A stretch of 64,000 nt of DNA from Paenibacillus arenilitoris (GCF_014705655.1 NZ_JACXIY010000037.1:24134-88133); one strand, 5' to 3'; positions 45,210 to 55,313 are shown, counted from the first letter of the stretch. Numbers and translations are program-made. Notes: a model not told the origin generated them from the sequence alone.

Positions 45210-45578
45210 TTACGCGTTTACTGGTTCAGGCCGCTTTAGTTGGAGCGGAGGAGGGATCAGCCAACCTTTGTCTTTGTTCATCTCCAGAATACGAACTGCC
45301 AAAGCTGTCTTCGTGAGATGATATTTTGCATATAACGCTGCGATATCTTCTCTTATACATTGAGACATAGCTTGGCTAGCAGCAACGATTCCTGTAGCTG
45401 TGTCGGCTGCGATAGCCGCTGCAATTTCAGGGTCAGTGAATCTTGCACCAGCCGGAATATCTTCTAGCTTTACTTGAGGTCTATCTGCTGGTTTAGGTGA
45501 AGGTGCAATTCCGTTTTCTGCAAGAAGAATATCAAGCTCCTTGATTTCAAGCTTAGCCTGGTCGACAAGCGCATCCAA
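45210..45578 (-). pseudogene. C-terminal remnant of a DUF3231-like protein
   Basis: Only 122 residues remain. The stretch from KLEIKELDILLAENGI through DIPAGARFTDPEIAAAI to KDKGWLIPPPLQLK looks like the end of DUF3231 proteins, which are normally about 330 residues and linked with spores. The frame continues upstream as FKKILDALVDQ and then runs into an unrelated small gene at about 45580. TTG at 45578 would be the only start. It keeps a good terminator. I infer a 5' deletion. Confidence 0.6.
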
Positions 45579-45585
45579 GATTTTC

Positions 45586-45723
45586 TTAAATCGGATGCAG
45601 ACGGAATAAGATGTCTCTTCTTATCGTTAATTCGGGCGACAAAAAGCTGACGAGCAGCAGCGCCGCAAGAAGAGCCGCCAACAGAATCGCTATCGTCCGC
45701 CGCTTCGATCTTTGTTTCGCCAT
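45586..45723 (-). pseudogene. Truncated small membrane protein gene (45 codons)
   Basis: An ATG at 45721-45723 opens MAKQRSKRRTIAILLAAL followed by a hydrophobic helix and FLSPELTIRRDILFRLHPI, then a stop. It looks like the N-terminal part of a longer membrane protein. Its end coincides with where the DUF3231-like sequence begins, so both may have been cut by one deletion. The family is recalled only loosely. Confidence 0.4.
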
Positions 45724-45825
45724 TACGGCTTCCACTAGTCCATTCCCCTCGCTCCCGACGTGTAATAGGCATATATTTCCTATTATACATCAAGCTTGTC
45801 CGTGATGGACACCGTGGTCCTCAGC

Positions 45826-48800
45826 TTATTCCCGCTCGAAGCGGAACCAGTCGAAGTCGAAGGTGCTCCCCGGCAGGAAGATGAACGTCACCTTCTGCAG
45901 CCCCATTACCCGCTCCAGCGCAAACGTCCGCTCTTCGTAGCCGCCCGTATGCTCGAATTCCACCAGCTGGTTGCTTTCCCCGTCCTCGCCGGCGAACCGG
46001 ATATGGATCGTGTTCTTATCGATCGGCGATCTGCCGCTTACGACCAGCTTCGAGGTGCCTTCGCCGGCAAAATCCATATGCTCGAACTCGAGGGAAACGT
46101 TGTTGCCGATGCCTTCCACGCGATCGCCCGCGACGGTAAAGGCGTCTCCGTAAATCCGGTCGCACGAAGCCGCCGCATTACGCTCGAACGCCCGGCTCTG
46201 CCTTTCAAAAGAAAAGCCTTTGATGTGTACCTTCTGCCGAAGCACGAAGCACAGCGACGTAATGCCGCGAAGCCGCTTGTTCAGGCGATACGTCTCCTCC
46301 TGATAGACGTTCCACCTGGACGGCTTCTGATAGATCACGTCGGCCACCAAGCTGCTCCCTTCTTCGCCGGGCATTCCTTCCCAGATTTGCAACGCGTATT
46401 CTTCGCTGGACAGGGCAAAGATCGGTATCGTAATCGTGTCGGAGCCGTACGGCCCGAAGTCGATATCGCGGAAGCCGACCTGCGTCTCGCCGTCCCGGCT
46501 CGTCGCCACGCCTCGCTCGTTGCCGTTGCTGACGTCGCCCTTGCAGTAATCGTACAGTCCCCCCGAAATAAAGCCGTACGGATCCTTGTAGGCGACCCCG
46601 AGACCGGTTGCCGTAAACTCCAGCTGCGAGATGAGCTTCGTCTTGTCCGTGCCGTTCCGGCTCGTGCAGCGAAGGCGGAACGCTCCGTCCCCGACGGCCG
46701 TGATTTTCGCCTCAAGCCCGATCGCTTCGACCTTCGCGATATTCGAATCGATGCCTTCGTCCGTCACGGCGCGCCACTCGACGTCCCGGTACGAGACATT
46801 CTCCGGCCACAATACGGCCCGAACGGTGATTTCCTTCACGGATTCGTCGAAAATTTGCCCCGCCTCGCTGATAAGCTCGATCTTGCGAAGCGGAATTTCA
46901 TCCGCGCTCCCCGTCACGCAAGGCAGCTCCCGATTGCTCGTATTCGCCGATAATCCTTCCGGTACGCCGCCCTTCGCGGGATGCGCTTCGAACGTCATCG
47001 ACGCGTCAGCCATACCCTCGGACAATACCGTAATTTCGATTGCACCAGGCGTAAGCGTCGCGCCGATGACCGCCATCAGCTTGCCGCTGAACAATCTCCG
47101 GCTCGTTCCCTTATACGGGTCGTAATCGGTGCTGTCGCCGTTATCCAGCCCAAGCAGCCGTCCGGCCCCCGTCACCTCGACGCGCACGCGGTTGTTCGCG
47201 TTGTCGACGGGATGACCGTCCGCGTCCAGCATTCCGATCTCTACGAAAATAAGGTCGGTACCGTCGGCCGCAAGCGTCTCCTTGTCCGCTTGAAGTCGAA
47301 TGTGCCGCGCGTCCCCGAACGAATGGCGAACGTCGGTCGCAATGAGGCGGCCCGCCTCGTCGTAGGCGATGGCCTTGAGCTCCCCCTTCGCGTAAGGCAG
47401 CTTCCACCAGCCGACGAGCTGCGTGCCGCGCTCGTGATCGATGTCGTGCGTGCCGACCGTCGTCCCGTTGAACTGCAGCTCGATCCTTGGCGCGTTCGAG
47501 CATACGCGGACGTCGATCGTTTGTCCGTCATTGAAATCCCAATATGGGAAAATGTGCACCATCGGCTTCGTCCGGTAATCGGTCCAGGCGGCCTGGTAGA
47601 CGTAATACGAATCCTTCTTGAACGTCGCCGTATCGATTTGGCCGAAGTAGGAATTTTTCGTATGGTACGGCGTCGGTTCGCCGATATAGTCGAAGCCGGT
47701 CCATAGAAATTGGCCCAGGGAGAACGGCGTATCCCGCTCGGCCAGGATGCACGCTTCCGCCGACTTGGCGCCCCAGCTCGTCGAGCTGTTCCCGAGGGCG
47801 GAGCACTGCTCGTCGTCGTCGGCGAGAATCGATTTCTCGAACGGGAAGCGGTAAATGCCCCGGCTCTGGACGACCGAAGCGGTCTCGCTGCCGTAAATGA
47901 TCCAGTCCGGATGCTCCTCGTGATGCTTCCGGTAGTACTTCTCCGCGTAATTGTAGCCGGCCACCTTCACGATATCGGCGCATTTCTGCGCGTTCTCCCA
48001 CGGCATGTAGTTCGACCCGATCGTCACCCGCGCGTTCCGCTTCGGATCGAATTCCAGCACGTAATCGAGCAGCATGCGGGTCACTTCCTGCCCCCGCTCG
48101 TCCGCATGGGTATCGTAAATCTCGTTGCCGATGCTCCACATGATCAGGCTCGGGTGATTCCGGTCCCGCAGCACCCAGCTCTTCACGTCGCGATACGCCC
48201 ATTCCTTGAAAAATCTCGCGTAATCGTATGTCGTCTTCGGCCGCTCCCACATGTCGAACGCCTCCGACACGACGAGCAGTCCCATCTCGTCCGCCAAGTC
48301 CATCAGCTCCGGAGCCGGCATATTATGCGCCGTGCGGATGGCGTTGACGCCCATGTCCTTCAAAATCTCGAATCTTCTCCGCAGCGCCGCGACGTTGAAA
48401 GCCGCCCCCAGCGCGCCGAGGTCGTGATGCTCGCAGACGCCGTTCAGCTTCAGCTTCTTCCCGTTCATCCGAAGCCCTTGTTCCGGGTCAAGCGCGATGC
48501 TCCGGAAGCCGAGCGGCGTCGCGACCGTCTCCAGAACCTCGTCCTGTCTTCCTTCGTCCGCACCGCCGGCCTCCCGCTGCATCCTCGTCACGATCCGGTA
48601 CAAATTCGGCTCGTCCGTGCTCCACGGCAAGGGCTGCTCGACGGTTAACGTCTGGCGGCTTGTCGCGGTGCCGCCCCCGTCCGCGGCGGTTACCCGCTCC
48701 GAAGCGGAAGCGACCTCCAGCTCCCCGTAGCGGATGCTGTGCGAGATCCGCACGTCCTCGAAGATCCGCGCGTCCGTATCGATCTCCACCAGCCAGCGGT

Positions 48801-49272
48801 CGCCCTGCCGCTTCGTGGAGACATAGACGCCGCCCTCCGCGATATGATTGGCGTCCCGCTCCTTCAGCCACACGTTCCGATAAATGCCCGCGCCCGAATA
48901 CCAGCGGCTGTTCGGGCTCTGGTGCACGACCTTCACGACGATCTCATTCTCGCCGCTGACGACCGCGTCCGTGATGTCATGCTCGAAGGAGGAGTAGCCG
49001 TATTTCCATTCGCCGACAAGCCGGCCATTGACGTAGACGGACGAGTCCATGTATACGCCGTCGAAGCGGAGCAGCAGCTGCCGGCCCGGCCGCGAATGGG
49101 TATACGTTTTGCGGTACCAGCCGATGGAATTCTCGTACAGCGCCTGCGTATTATAGATCAGCCAGTCATGCGGAAGATCGACCGGCTCGAAGCGCAGCCC
49201 GGCATGATCGGCGGCGTCCAGCCCGCTCTTGGCGAATTCCCATCCATCGTTAAATAGAACCTTCGTATTCAT
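45826..49272 (-). CDS. GH2 family glycosidase (beta-galactosidase/glucuronidase-like)
   Basis: 1148 residues. The N-terminal sugar-binding domain (DLPHDWLI, GWYRKTY), the Ig-like domain and the TIM barrel follow GH2 order. The acid/base Glu is in SIGNEIYD (about 385) and the nucleophile Glu in IIYGSETASV (about 464). Long Ig-like/Big domains and a beta-sandwich module fill the last 550 residues. No signal peptide is seen, so it acts inside the cell. The ATG at 49270-49272 directly follows an in-frame TTG. It lies 58 bp behind the alpha-glucuronidase gene in the same unit. Exact specificity is not readable. Confidence 0.9.
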   Translation of the reverse strand: MNTKVLFNDGWEFAKSGLDAADHAGLRFEPVDLPHDWLIYNTQALYENSIGWYRKTYTHSRPGRQLLLRFDGVYMDSSVYVNGRLVGEWKYGYSSFEHDITDAVVSGENEIVVKVVHQSPNSRWYSGAGIYRNVWLKERDANHIAEGGVYVSTKRQGDRWLVEIDTDARIFEDVRISHSIRYGELEVASASERVTAADGGGTATSRQTLTVEQPLPWSTDEPNLYRIVTRMQREAGGADEGRQDEVLETVATPLGFRSIALDPEQGLRMNGKKLKLNGVCEHHDLGALGAAFNVAALRRRFEILKDMGVNAIRTAHNMPAPELMDLADEMGLLVVSEAFDMWERPKTTYDYARFFKEWAYRDVKSWVLRDRNHPSLIMWSIGNEIYDTHADERGQEVTRMLLDYVLEFDPKRNARVTIGSNYMPWENAQKCADIVKVAGYNYAEKYYRKHHEEHPDWIIYGSETASVVQSRGIYRFPFEKSILADDDEQCSALGNSSTSWGAKSAEACILAERDTPFSLGQFLWTGFDYIGEPTPYHTKNSYFGQIDTATFKKDSYYVYQAAWTDYRTKPMVHIFPYWDFNDGQTIDVRVCSNAPRIELQFNGTTVGTHDIDHERGTQLVGWWKLPYAKGELKAIAYDEAGRLIATDVRHSFGDARHIRLQADKETLAADGTDLIFVEIGMLDADGHPVDNANNRVRVEVTGAGRLLGLDNGDSTDYDPYKGTSRRLFSGKLMAVIGATLTPGAIEITVLSEGMADASMTFEAHPAKGGVPEGLSANTSNRELPCVTGSADEIPLRKIELISEAGQIFDESVKEITVRAVLWPENVSYRDVEWRAVTDEGIDSNIAKVEAIGLEAKITAVGDGAFRLRCTSRNGTDKTKLISQLEFTATGLGVAYKDPYGFISGGLYDYCKGDVSNGNERGVATSRDGETQVGFRDIDFGPYGSDTITIPIFALSSEEYALQIWEGMPGEEGSSLVADVIYQKPSRWNVYQEETYRLNKRLRGITSLCFVLRQKVHIKGFSFERQSRAFERNAAASCDRIYGDAFTVAGDRVEGIGNNVSLEFEHMDFAGEGTSKLVVSGRSPIDKNTIHIRFAGEDGESNQLVEFEHTGGYEERTFALERVMGLQKVTFIFLPGSTFDFDWFRFERE

Positions 49273-49330
49273 CAAATCGCACCGCTCGCTTTCGCACGTA
49301 TTGGGATGCCGCGCATTAGCGGCTTCCGCT

Positions 49331-51412
49331 TCAATAGATCAGACGGCCTTGCCCGTCCGCAATGCCGGACTTCCGGCAGAAATACGTATTGATCACGTCG
49401 CGCCACTCCTTGGCGTGGTCGCGCTGCTCGGCTAGCCGGGAGGCGACGAGCTCGAAATCCTCTTCGTTGATTTTGCCTCGAAGCGACAGCCATTCGTCCA
49501 GCAGCGCCGCAGCGGCCTCCGCGCCTTCGAAATGCGTGTCGTAAATATGCTGGATGACCGTCTTGCCGCTGCGCAGCACATGGGTGTACGGCACGTGATG
49601 GAAGAACAGCAGCAGCTCGTCGGGACAGCTCTCCGGCGAATCGTACGTCTCGCGCCAAGGCGAATGGTACTGCGCGGCGTAGCCGGTCCCCGTTCCGATT
49701 GTGCGATCGACCCCGATCCCGCGGCAATCCGCGAAATGGTACGTCCCCCACTTCGAATATTCGTACCCGTCCACGTTCGGGCCGTAATGATGGTTCGGAC
49801 TCACCATCCAGCCGACGCCGAGCGGCGCGGTATAGCTCTCGTAGATGCCCCACGAGTTCATGAGGATGCCGAGGACGGCGTCTTCGACCGCCGGGTCGCA
49901 GCTGTGGCTGAGCCGAATCCATTCCGAGGCGATCCCTTCGGCGGTGAGCGAAGGATTCCAGATCAGGCGCCCATAGCCGTACAGGTTCGCTTGCGCCAGC
50001 GGATGCCCGGTCCAGCAGGCGTCGTCCCCGATGTTCGACACGGCTGCGATGCCGCCGTACGGACGATTCCACGCGCCGCCGTTCGCAATCTTGGCAACGG
50101 TCGTTCCTTCGCCCGCGGCATGCGTATCGAAGTCGAGCACTTCCTTCCATTGCGGCACGAGATAGCACACATGCTTCTGCTGCCCCGTATATTCCTGCGT
50201 AATTTGCAGCTCCAGCACCTGGTTCGTCTCGCGCAGTCCCCCGAACAGCGGCGACACCGGCTCGCGCACCTGGAAGTCCATCGGTCCGTTCTTGATTTGC
50301 AGAATGACGTTGTCCGCGAACTGTCCGTCGAGCGGCGTAAAATGGTCGTAAGCCGCCCTCGCCCGATCCGTCGAACGGTCGCGCCAATCCTGCAGGCAGT
50401 TGTAGACGAAGCAGCGCCAGATGACGAGCCCGCCGTGCGGCGCCAGCGCTTCGGCCAGCATATTCGCGCCGTCCGCGTGATTCCGGCCGTACGTGAACGG
50501 GCCGGGACGAAATTCGGAGTCGGCCTTCACAAGGAAGCCGCCGAAGTCCGGGATCGCCCGGTACAGGTCGGACGCCCGCTCGGCCCACCAGCCTCTGACT
50601 GCCGGGTCCAAAGGATCCGCCGTAGACAGGCCGCCGATGGCGATCGGGCTCGCGAAGTTAATGCTCAGGAACAACCCGATGCCGTAAGCCCGGAGGATAT
50701 CCGCTACTTTCACGAGCGTCTCTTCGTACGCCGTCGTAATCAATTTCGTCTCTTCCCGGTGCACGTTGACGTTATTGATCGAGATCGCGTTGATCCCGAC
50801 GGACGACAGCAGCCGGGCGTACTCCCGGACGCGGGTCAAATCCTCTACGAACCTGCCGTCCCGGTAGAAAATCGACTTGCCCGCGTAGCCGCGCTCGATC
50901 GAGCCGTCCATGTTGTCCCACTGATTGATCATTCTGAGGCCGTTGGCCGGCGTCTCGACGATATGCAGCCCGCCGAGCGGCTCTCTCTGCTGCATCAGCC
51001 GGATCAAATGAAACGTGCCGTACAAGGCGCCGCGGTCCGACTTGCCCGCGATCAGGATGCGGCCCGACTCCCCCGCCGAGCCTCTCATCGACCGGATCAC
51101 GTACCCTTCGTCGCCGATCGCGTCCGCTTCGCCGCCGATCGCGCCGTCGATTGCGGCATCCCCGCCGCCCAATACCCCGATGATCACGCCCGAAGCCTCA
51201 AGATCCCGAGCCGCAACGAGCTCCGGCGAGTACCCGGTCATCGCCCGCATCGCTTCCTTCAATTCCGTCGCCGCGGTTCGCAGCACCTTGGTTTCCCCCG
51301 CGATCGCAACGGCCGCGCAGGCGTTCCGATATTCCTCCCGCAGTGCCTCGCTCTCGACCGTTTCATAACGAAGCCACGCTTCGCTTCCGATCCTTGCCCT
51401 CATCTCCGTCAC
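49331..51412 (-). CDS. GH67 alpha-glucuronidase
   Basis: 693 residues. Family motifs are clear: VKADSEFRPGP with acid Glu300, HFTPLDGQF with Asp362 and FQVREPVSPLF with Glu384. It should remove 4-O-methyl-glucuronic acid from the non-reducing end of xylo-oligosaccharides in the cytoplasm. The GTG at 51410-51412 has GGAGG 8 bases upstream; an ATG three codons later is possible. It sits between a binding-protein gene and the GH2 gene. Confidence 0.93.
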   Translation of the reverse strand: MTEMRARIGSEAWLRYETVESEALREEYRNACAAVAIAGETKVLRTAATELKEAMRAMTGYSPELVAARDLEASGVIIGVLGGGDAAIDGAIGGEADAIGDEGYVIRSMRGSAGESGRILIAGKSDRGALYGTFHLIRLMQQREPLGGLHIVETPANGLRMINQWDNMDGSIERGYAGKSIFYRDGRFVEDLTRVREYARLLSSVGINAISINNVNVHREETKLITTAYEETLVKVADILRAYGIGLFLSINFASPIAIGGLSTADPLDPAVRGWWAERASDLYRAIPDFGGFLVKADSEFRPGPFTYGRNHADGANMLAEALAPHGGLVIWRCFVYNCLQDWRDRSTDRARAAYDHFTPLDGQFADNVILQIKNGPMDFQVREPVSPLFGGLRETNQVLELQITQEYTGQQKHVCYLVPQWKEVLDFDTHAAGEGTTVAKIANGGAWNRPYGGIAAVSNIGDDACWTGHPLAQANLYGYGRLIWNPSLTAEGIASEWIRLSHSCDPAVEDAVLGILMNSWGIYESYTAPLGVGWMVSPNHHYGPNVDGYEYSKWGTYHFADCRGIGVDRTIGTGTGYAAQYHSPWRETYDSPESCPDELLLFFHHVPYTHVLRSGKTVIQHIYDTHFEGAEAAAALLDEWLSLRGKINEEDFELVASRLAEQRDHAKEWRDVINTYFCRKSGIADGQGRLIY

Positions 51413-51508
51413 CTAAGCTGCCTCCATTCAAGCGTAATGTCTACTATTTCTAGAAAAGGCCGGGTGCATCCTCCTTGAGAAGACCGCACCCAGCCTCTTT
51501 TTCAACCC

Positions 51509-53179
51509 TTAATAGCCCAGCAAGCTCTTGGTCTTCCCGAAAATCTCGTTGGCCATGTCCGTATACCGCGTGCTGCCGTTCGCTTCGACCTGCGCCTTAT
51601 ACTCGTCCCACTTGTCGAAGCTTTCCTGACCGGTGATGAACTTCAGCGTCATCGTCTTCACGTAATCCATGAGCGGCGTCGAGATGAGGTTCATCTGCTC
51701 GCTCTCCTCCGGCGTGCCCATGATCGGCGGCGCCAGCTTGCGCGGCTCCCGCGTCGATTGGACGCGGTTCACGAAGTCCTTCTCGCCTTCGGTCATTTTG
51801 GACATTCTGAGCTCCGCGGAGCCCCCGTACGCGAACACTCCGCCGGCGAAGCCGAAATCGACGTTCAGCTGCTTCGATGCGCCTTCATTGATCCCGTTGT
51901 AATAGATGTCCGACTTGAGGACGATGCTGCCTTCCGCGTCCTTGTCGTACGTCTCGCCTTCCACGCCCCACAAGCTGAGCGTTTGGCCCTCATTGGAATA
52001 CCAGAGCCAGTCGACGAAACGAAGCATCTTGATAAAGCCTTCCTCGCCCAAATCGTCAAGCGCGTTCTGGCTGATCATGATGCCGTTCTCGAGACGGGAA
52101 GTCTCGACCCGAAGCTTTCCTTTCGGTCCGCCGGGCTGCGTAATCATATACAATTCGGCATTCGGATCTTGCATTTTACTCTTGAAATCCGCAAGTACTT
52201 GATAAATACCGCTGATGACGAAGGTATCGCCTTTGAAGAATTTGGCTCGCGCCGCATCGTCTTCCTGCGTGAACGATTCCGGATCCATAATGCCGTCGGT
52301 GATCAGCTTGTTGAAATAACCGAGGTAGTTTTTGAAATCATCCGACGCATCGGCGAAGGTGAACTGCTGCTTCTCATGGTCGAACACCAGACCGTTGGAC
52401 AGTCCCCATCCGCCGGTAACGCCGTATTGAACGGCCGTAATATTGAGCGCCGAATCGCCCTTGAACTGATCGGAGAACACGTATTGCGCGCCCGTATGCT
52501 CCTTGACCTTCTTCATCGCTTCAGCGAATTCCTCGTACGTCCAGTTCCCTTGCTGGCCCTCGACGTCCACGCCCGCCGCCTCGAACACGTCCTTGCGGAT
52601 GATATAGGAATAACCGCCGCCGGCAATCTCCCACATGCCCGGAAGGACATAATATTTGCCGTCGTTCTTCATCTTGGCCTTCAGATCCTCTTCCATGCCC
52701 CAATCCTTGACGGCCTTCATGTAGTTCGGCATGTACTGCACCCAATCGCTGACCGGCACGATTTGGCCGGATGCCACGAATGCGGATTCGTCGTACGTTT
52801 TCGGAATGATATAAGGCGCGTCGCCGCTGTTCACGAGCAGCGACTTCTGATTCTCGTATTCCGTCCTGGCCGTGATGGACAGGTCGAACTCCACGTTCGT
52901 CTTCTCTTTAATGGCGCTCCACAGTCTCCAGTCCTCTTTCGTCGGATAATTCTCGTGGTCGCTGTACATCATAGAGTAAGTGACCGGCTCGTTCGAATGG
53001 AAGGTCTGATCCTCCCCGAACGTATAATCCTCCGCCTTCGCATCGCCCGCGCCTGCATTGCCCGCTGCGGGCGATTCGCTATTGGAAGCGCCTCCGTTAT
53101 TATTCGAGCTGCACGCTGCAACCACCGCGATCATCAATGCCAGCATGATCGTCAATGCCGCTTTACCGATTTTGTACAT
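51509..53179 (-). CDS. LplA-type extracellular sugar-binding lipoprotein
   Basis: 556 residues. The signal peptide ends VVAAC, predicting a lipid-anchored Cys21 or so, followed by a Ser/Asn/Gly linker. The mature domain has WRLWSAIKEKTNVEFDLS and the family's C-terminal KWDEYKAQVEANG. The ATG at 53177-53179 is preceded by AGGGAGG. It is downstream of two permeases and upstream of GH67, so it probably binds glucuronic-acid-bearing oligosaccharides. Confidence 0.93.
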   Translation of the reverse strand: MYKIGKAALTIMLALMIAVVAACSSNNNGGASNSESPAAGNAGAGDAKAEDYTFGEDQTFHSNEPVTYSMMYSDHENYPTKEDWRLWSAIKEKTNVEFDLSITARTEYENQKSLLVNSGDAPYIIPKTYDESAFVASGQIVPVSDWVQYMPNYMKAVKDWGMEEDLKAKMKNDGKYYVLPGMWEIAGGGYSYIIRKDVFEAAGVDVEGQQGNWTYEEFAEAMKKVKEHTGAQYVFSDQFKGDSALNITAVQYGVTGGWGLSNGLVFDHEKQQFTFADASDDFKNYLGYFNKLITDGIMDPESFTQEDDAARAKFFKGDTFVISGIYQVLADFKSKMQDPNAELYMITQPGGPKGKLRVETSRLENGIMISQNALDDLGEEGFIKMLRFVDWLWYSNEGQTLSLWGVEGETYDKDAEGSIVLKSDIYYNGINEGASKQLNVDFGFAGGVFAYGGSAELRMSKMTEGEKDFVNRVQSTREPRKLAPPIMGTPEESEQMNLISTPLMDYVKTMTLKFITGQESFDKWDEYKAQVEANGSTRYTDMANEIFGKTKSLLGY

Positions 53180-53262
53180 ACCGCTGCCTCCCTTTTTTTG
53201 GTTCCTGCGATTATATATAACGGAGAAGGCCGAAGCCCTTCCGGTTATACCGATTCCGCCTG

Positions 53263-54135
53263 CTATCCCTTGACCGCCCCGACCATCATGCCCTGCACGA
53301 AATACTTCTGCACGAACGGATAGAGGCAAATAATAGGCAGCGACGTGAGCACCATCGCCGTCGATTTGACGCTTGCGGCGATCTGGCTCGCCTGCTCGGA
53401 CGAAGCGCCGATTTCGGTCGGACTGACCGCGTTGTCGATAATTTGCTTCAAATACAAGGCGACCGGCCACTTCTCCTTCGTCTGCAAGTAGAGCGAGGGC
53501 CCGAACCAGTTGTTCCACATGCCGACCATGACGAACAGCATGATCGTCACCAGAATCGGCTTCGACAGCGGCAGGATGATTCTCGTGAAGATCCCGAATA
53601 CGCCCAGGCCGTCGACCCGTCCCGCTTCCTCCAATTCGTTCGGAATGCCGGCGAAGAACGTCTTCATCAGGACGACGTTGAAGGCGCTGATCGCCCCCGG
53701 AATGACGATCGCCCAGATCGTATCCCGCATGCCGAGCGTCTTCGCGACCAGAATGTAGTTCGGAATAAGGCCGCCGCCGAAGTACATCGTGAACAGCACG
53801 AACGGGATAAAAAATTTGTTGAGGCGCAGCCTCTCCTTCGACAGCGGGTAGGACATGACGGCCGTCGCGGCCACAGCGATGAACGTGCCGATCACGGAAT
53901 AGACGATCGTGTTCCAGTAATACCGGAAGAAATCGGGCTTGCTTAGAATGACTTCATACGTCTTGGTCGTGAATTCGACCGGGAAGATCGTCACCTTGCC
54001 GGCATAGATGGCGGCTTCGGAGCTGAAGGACTGCGCCACAAGATAGACGAACGGGTACAACGTGAACAAGACGACCAGAATCATGAACAATCCATTTGCA
54101 ATCGTAAAAGCGCTGAAGGTTGAGGTTCGGTTCAC
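53263..54135 (-). CDS. Carbohydrate ABC transporter permease, YtcP type
   Basis: 290 residues with six membrane segments, EAA-type loop LEEAGRVDGLGVFGIFTRI and the C-terminal KYFVQGMMVGAVKG. I start at GTG 54133-54135, with AAAGGAG about 10 bases upstream; the open frame continues further, overlapping the LplB gene, without a better site. It is the partner of the LplB-type permease just upstream. Confidence 0.9.
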   Translation of the reverse strand: MNRTSTFSAFTIANGLFMILVVLFTLYPFVYLVAQSFSSEAAIYAGKVTIFPVEFTTKTYEVILSKPDFFRYYWNTIVYSVIGTFIAVAATAVMSYPLSKERLRLNKFFIPFVLFTMYFGGGLIPNYILVAKTLGMRDTIWAIVIPGAISAFNVVLMKTFFAGIPNELEEAGRVDGLGVFGIFTRIILPLSKPILVTIMLFVMVGMWNNWFGPSLYLQTKEKWPVALYLKQIIDNAVSPTEIGASSEQASQIAASVKSTAMVLTSLPIICLYPFVQKYFVQGMMVGAVKG

Positions 54136-54151
54136 TTCATGCGGCTCCTTT

Positions 54152-55087
54152 CTACCATAGGCTGGATTTCGTCGTTCTCTTCGAAACTTCATTCGCGATC
54201 GTCACGAGGATCAGTCCGATGACGCCTTCGAACAAGCCGACTGCCGTCGCGTAGCTGAAGTTGCTGCCGGTGATGCCCATCCGGTAGACGTAGGTCGAGA
54301 TGACGTCCGCCGTCTCATAGGTTAACGGGTTGTACAGAAGCAGGATTTTCTCGAAGTTCGAGCCGAGAATGCTGCCGATATCGAGAATCAGGAGAACCAT
54401 GACCGTCGGCAAAATGCCGGGAATCGTCACGTGCATCGCGAGCCGGAACCGGTTCGCGCCGTCCATCTTCGCCGCTTCGTAGAGCGAGGGATCAATAGCG
54501 GTCATCGCCGCCAAATACAGAATCGTTCCCCAGCCGAGGCTTTGCCAGATACCCGAGGTGACGTAGATCGTCGGGAACCATTCCGGCAGCGATATGAACG
54601 ATATTTTATCGAAGCCCATCCAGGACAAGACGCTGTTGAGCGGTCCCGACATGGAGACGATCTCCTTGATCATGCCCGCCACGATAACCATGGAGATGAA
54701 GTGGGGCAGGTACGATACCGTCTGCACGAACTTCTTCCACTTCACTCTCCTCAGTTCGTTCAGCAGCAGCGCGAACAGCAGGGTGATCGGAAATTTGACC
54801 ACGAGATAGCTTACGCTAAGCGTGAGATCGTTGAAGAACGCCCGCCAGAACGTCGGGTCCTTCATGAACATTTCGAAATAAGTAAATCCGACCCATTCCG
54901 ACCCGAAGAAATTCGTTCCGCCTCTATACTTCCGGAAGGCGATAATGTTCCCGAGCATCGGCGTATACTTGAAAATGATGAAATAAATTACGGGCAGGAT
55001 CAGGAACGAATACAGCTTCCATTCCTTGCGTACGTGCTTCCATAGCGGACTTGCATCTGCCGCCTTGCCTTGCGCATGAGCTGCCAT
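54152..55087 (-). CDS. Carbohydrate ABC transporter permease, LplB type
   Basis: 311 residues, six membrane segments. YSFLILPVIYFIIFKYTPMLG and EAAKMDGANRFRLAMHVTIPG are family features, and it ends RTTKSSLW. AAGGAAGGG precedes the ATG. It is the first gene of the leftward transporter/GH67/GH2 unit, whose upstream region carries a cre-like site and 21-bp spaced repeats. Confidence 0.93.
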   Translation of the reverse strand: MAAHAQGKAADASPLWKHVRKEWKLYSFLILPVIYFIIFKYTPMLGNIIAFRKYRGGTNFFGSEWVGFTYFEMFMKDPTFWRAFFNDLTLSVSYLVVKFPITLLFALLLNELRRVKWKKFVQTVSYLPHFISMVIVAGMIKEIVSMSGPLNSVLSWMGFDKISFISLPEWFPTIYVTSGIWQSLGWGTILYLAAMTAIDPSLYEAAKMDGANRFRLAMHVTIPGILPTVMVLLILDIGSILGSNFEKILLLYNPLTYETADVISTYVYRMGITGSNFSYATAVGLFEGVIGLILVTIANEVSKRTTKSSLW

Positions 55088-55168
55088 GCCGTCATCCCTT
55101 CCTTATGAAAATTTACCGTGGCCGGACCCGAGGGCCCGACGCTTCTGTCGCTCCATCAATGTACCGGA

Positions 55169-55182
55169 GAAGCGCTTTCAGC
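55169..55182 (-). promoter_or_regulatory. Putative cre site upstream of the second glycan operon
   Basis: The minus strand reads GCTGAAAGCGCTTC, matching the cre core TGAAAGCGCTT. It lies about 80 bp before the LplB start. Confidence 0.5.
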
Positions 55183-55199
55183 GGCAATGTGCAATAACG

Positions 55200-55236
55200 G
55201 AAATGATGTACGATAACAAGGAAATGGCGATGTACA
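55200..55236. promoter_or_regulatory. Direct-repeat operator with TGTAC words
   Basis: GAAATG starts at 55200 and 55221, exactly 21 bp apart, and each is followed by an ATGTAC. The composition matches the repeats at 7410-7440. It is a candidate site for the membrane AraC regulator encoded at 56997-59276. Confidence 0.55.
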
Positions 55237-55282
55237 CCTTGAAACGACGGGACTTAATCCCGAATCGGACGTTCTTGGGCGC

Positions 55283-55313
55283 AAAAAAAAGACGACTTCC
55301 GCGTTCGGAAGTC
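55283..55313 (-). terminator. Terminator after the second binding-protein gene
   Basis: GACTTCCG/CGGAAGTC, an 8-bp perfect stem with a 4-base loop, followed on the minus strand by eight T. It overlaps the gene's stop codon. Confidence 0.85.

Noticed and set aside
49532..51478. A 648-codon open frame opposite the alpha-glucuronidase gene
   Set aside because: The GH67 catalytic motifs on the minus strand are unambiguous; the antisense frame has no motif.
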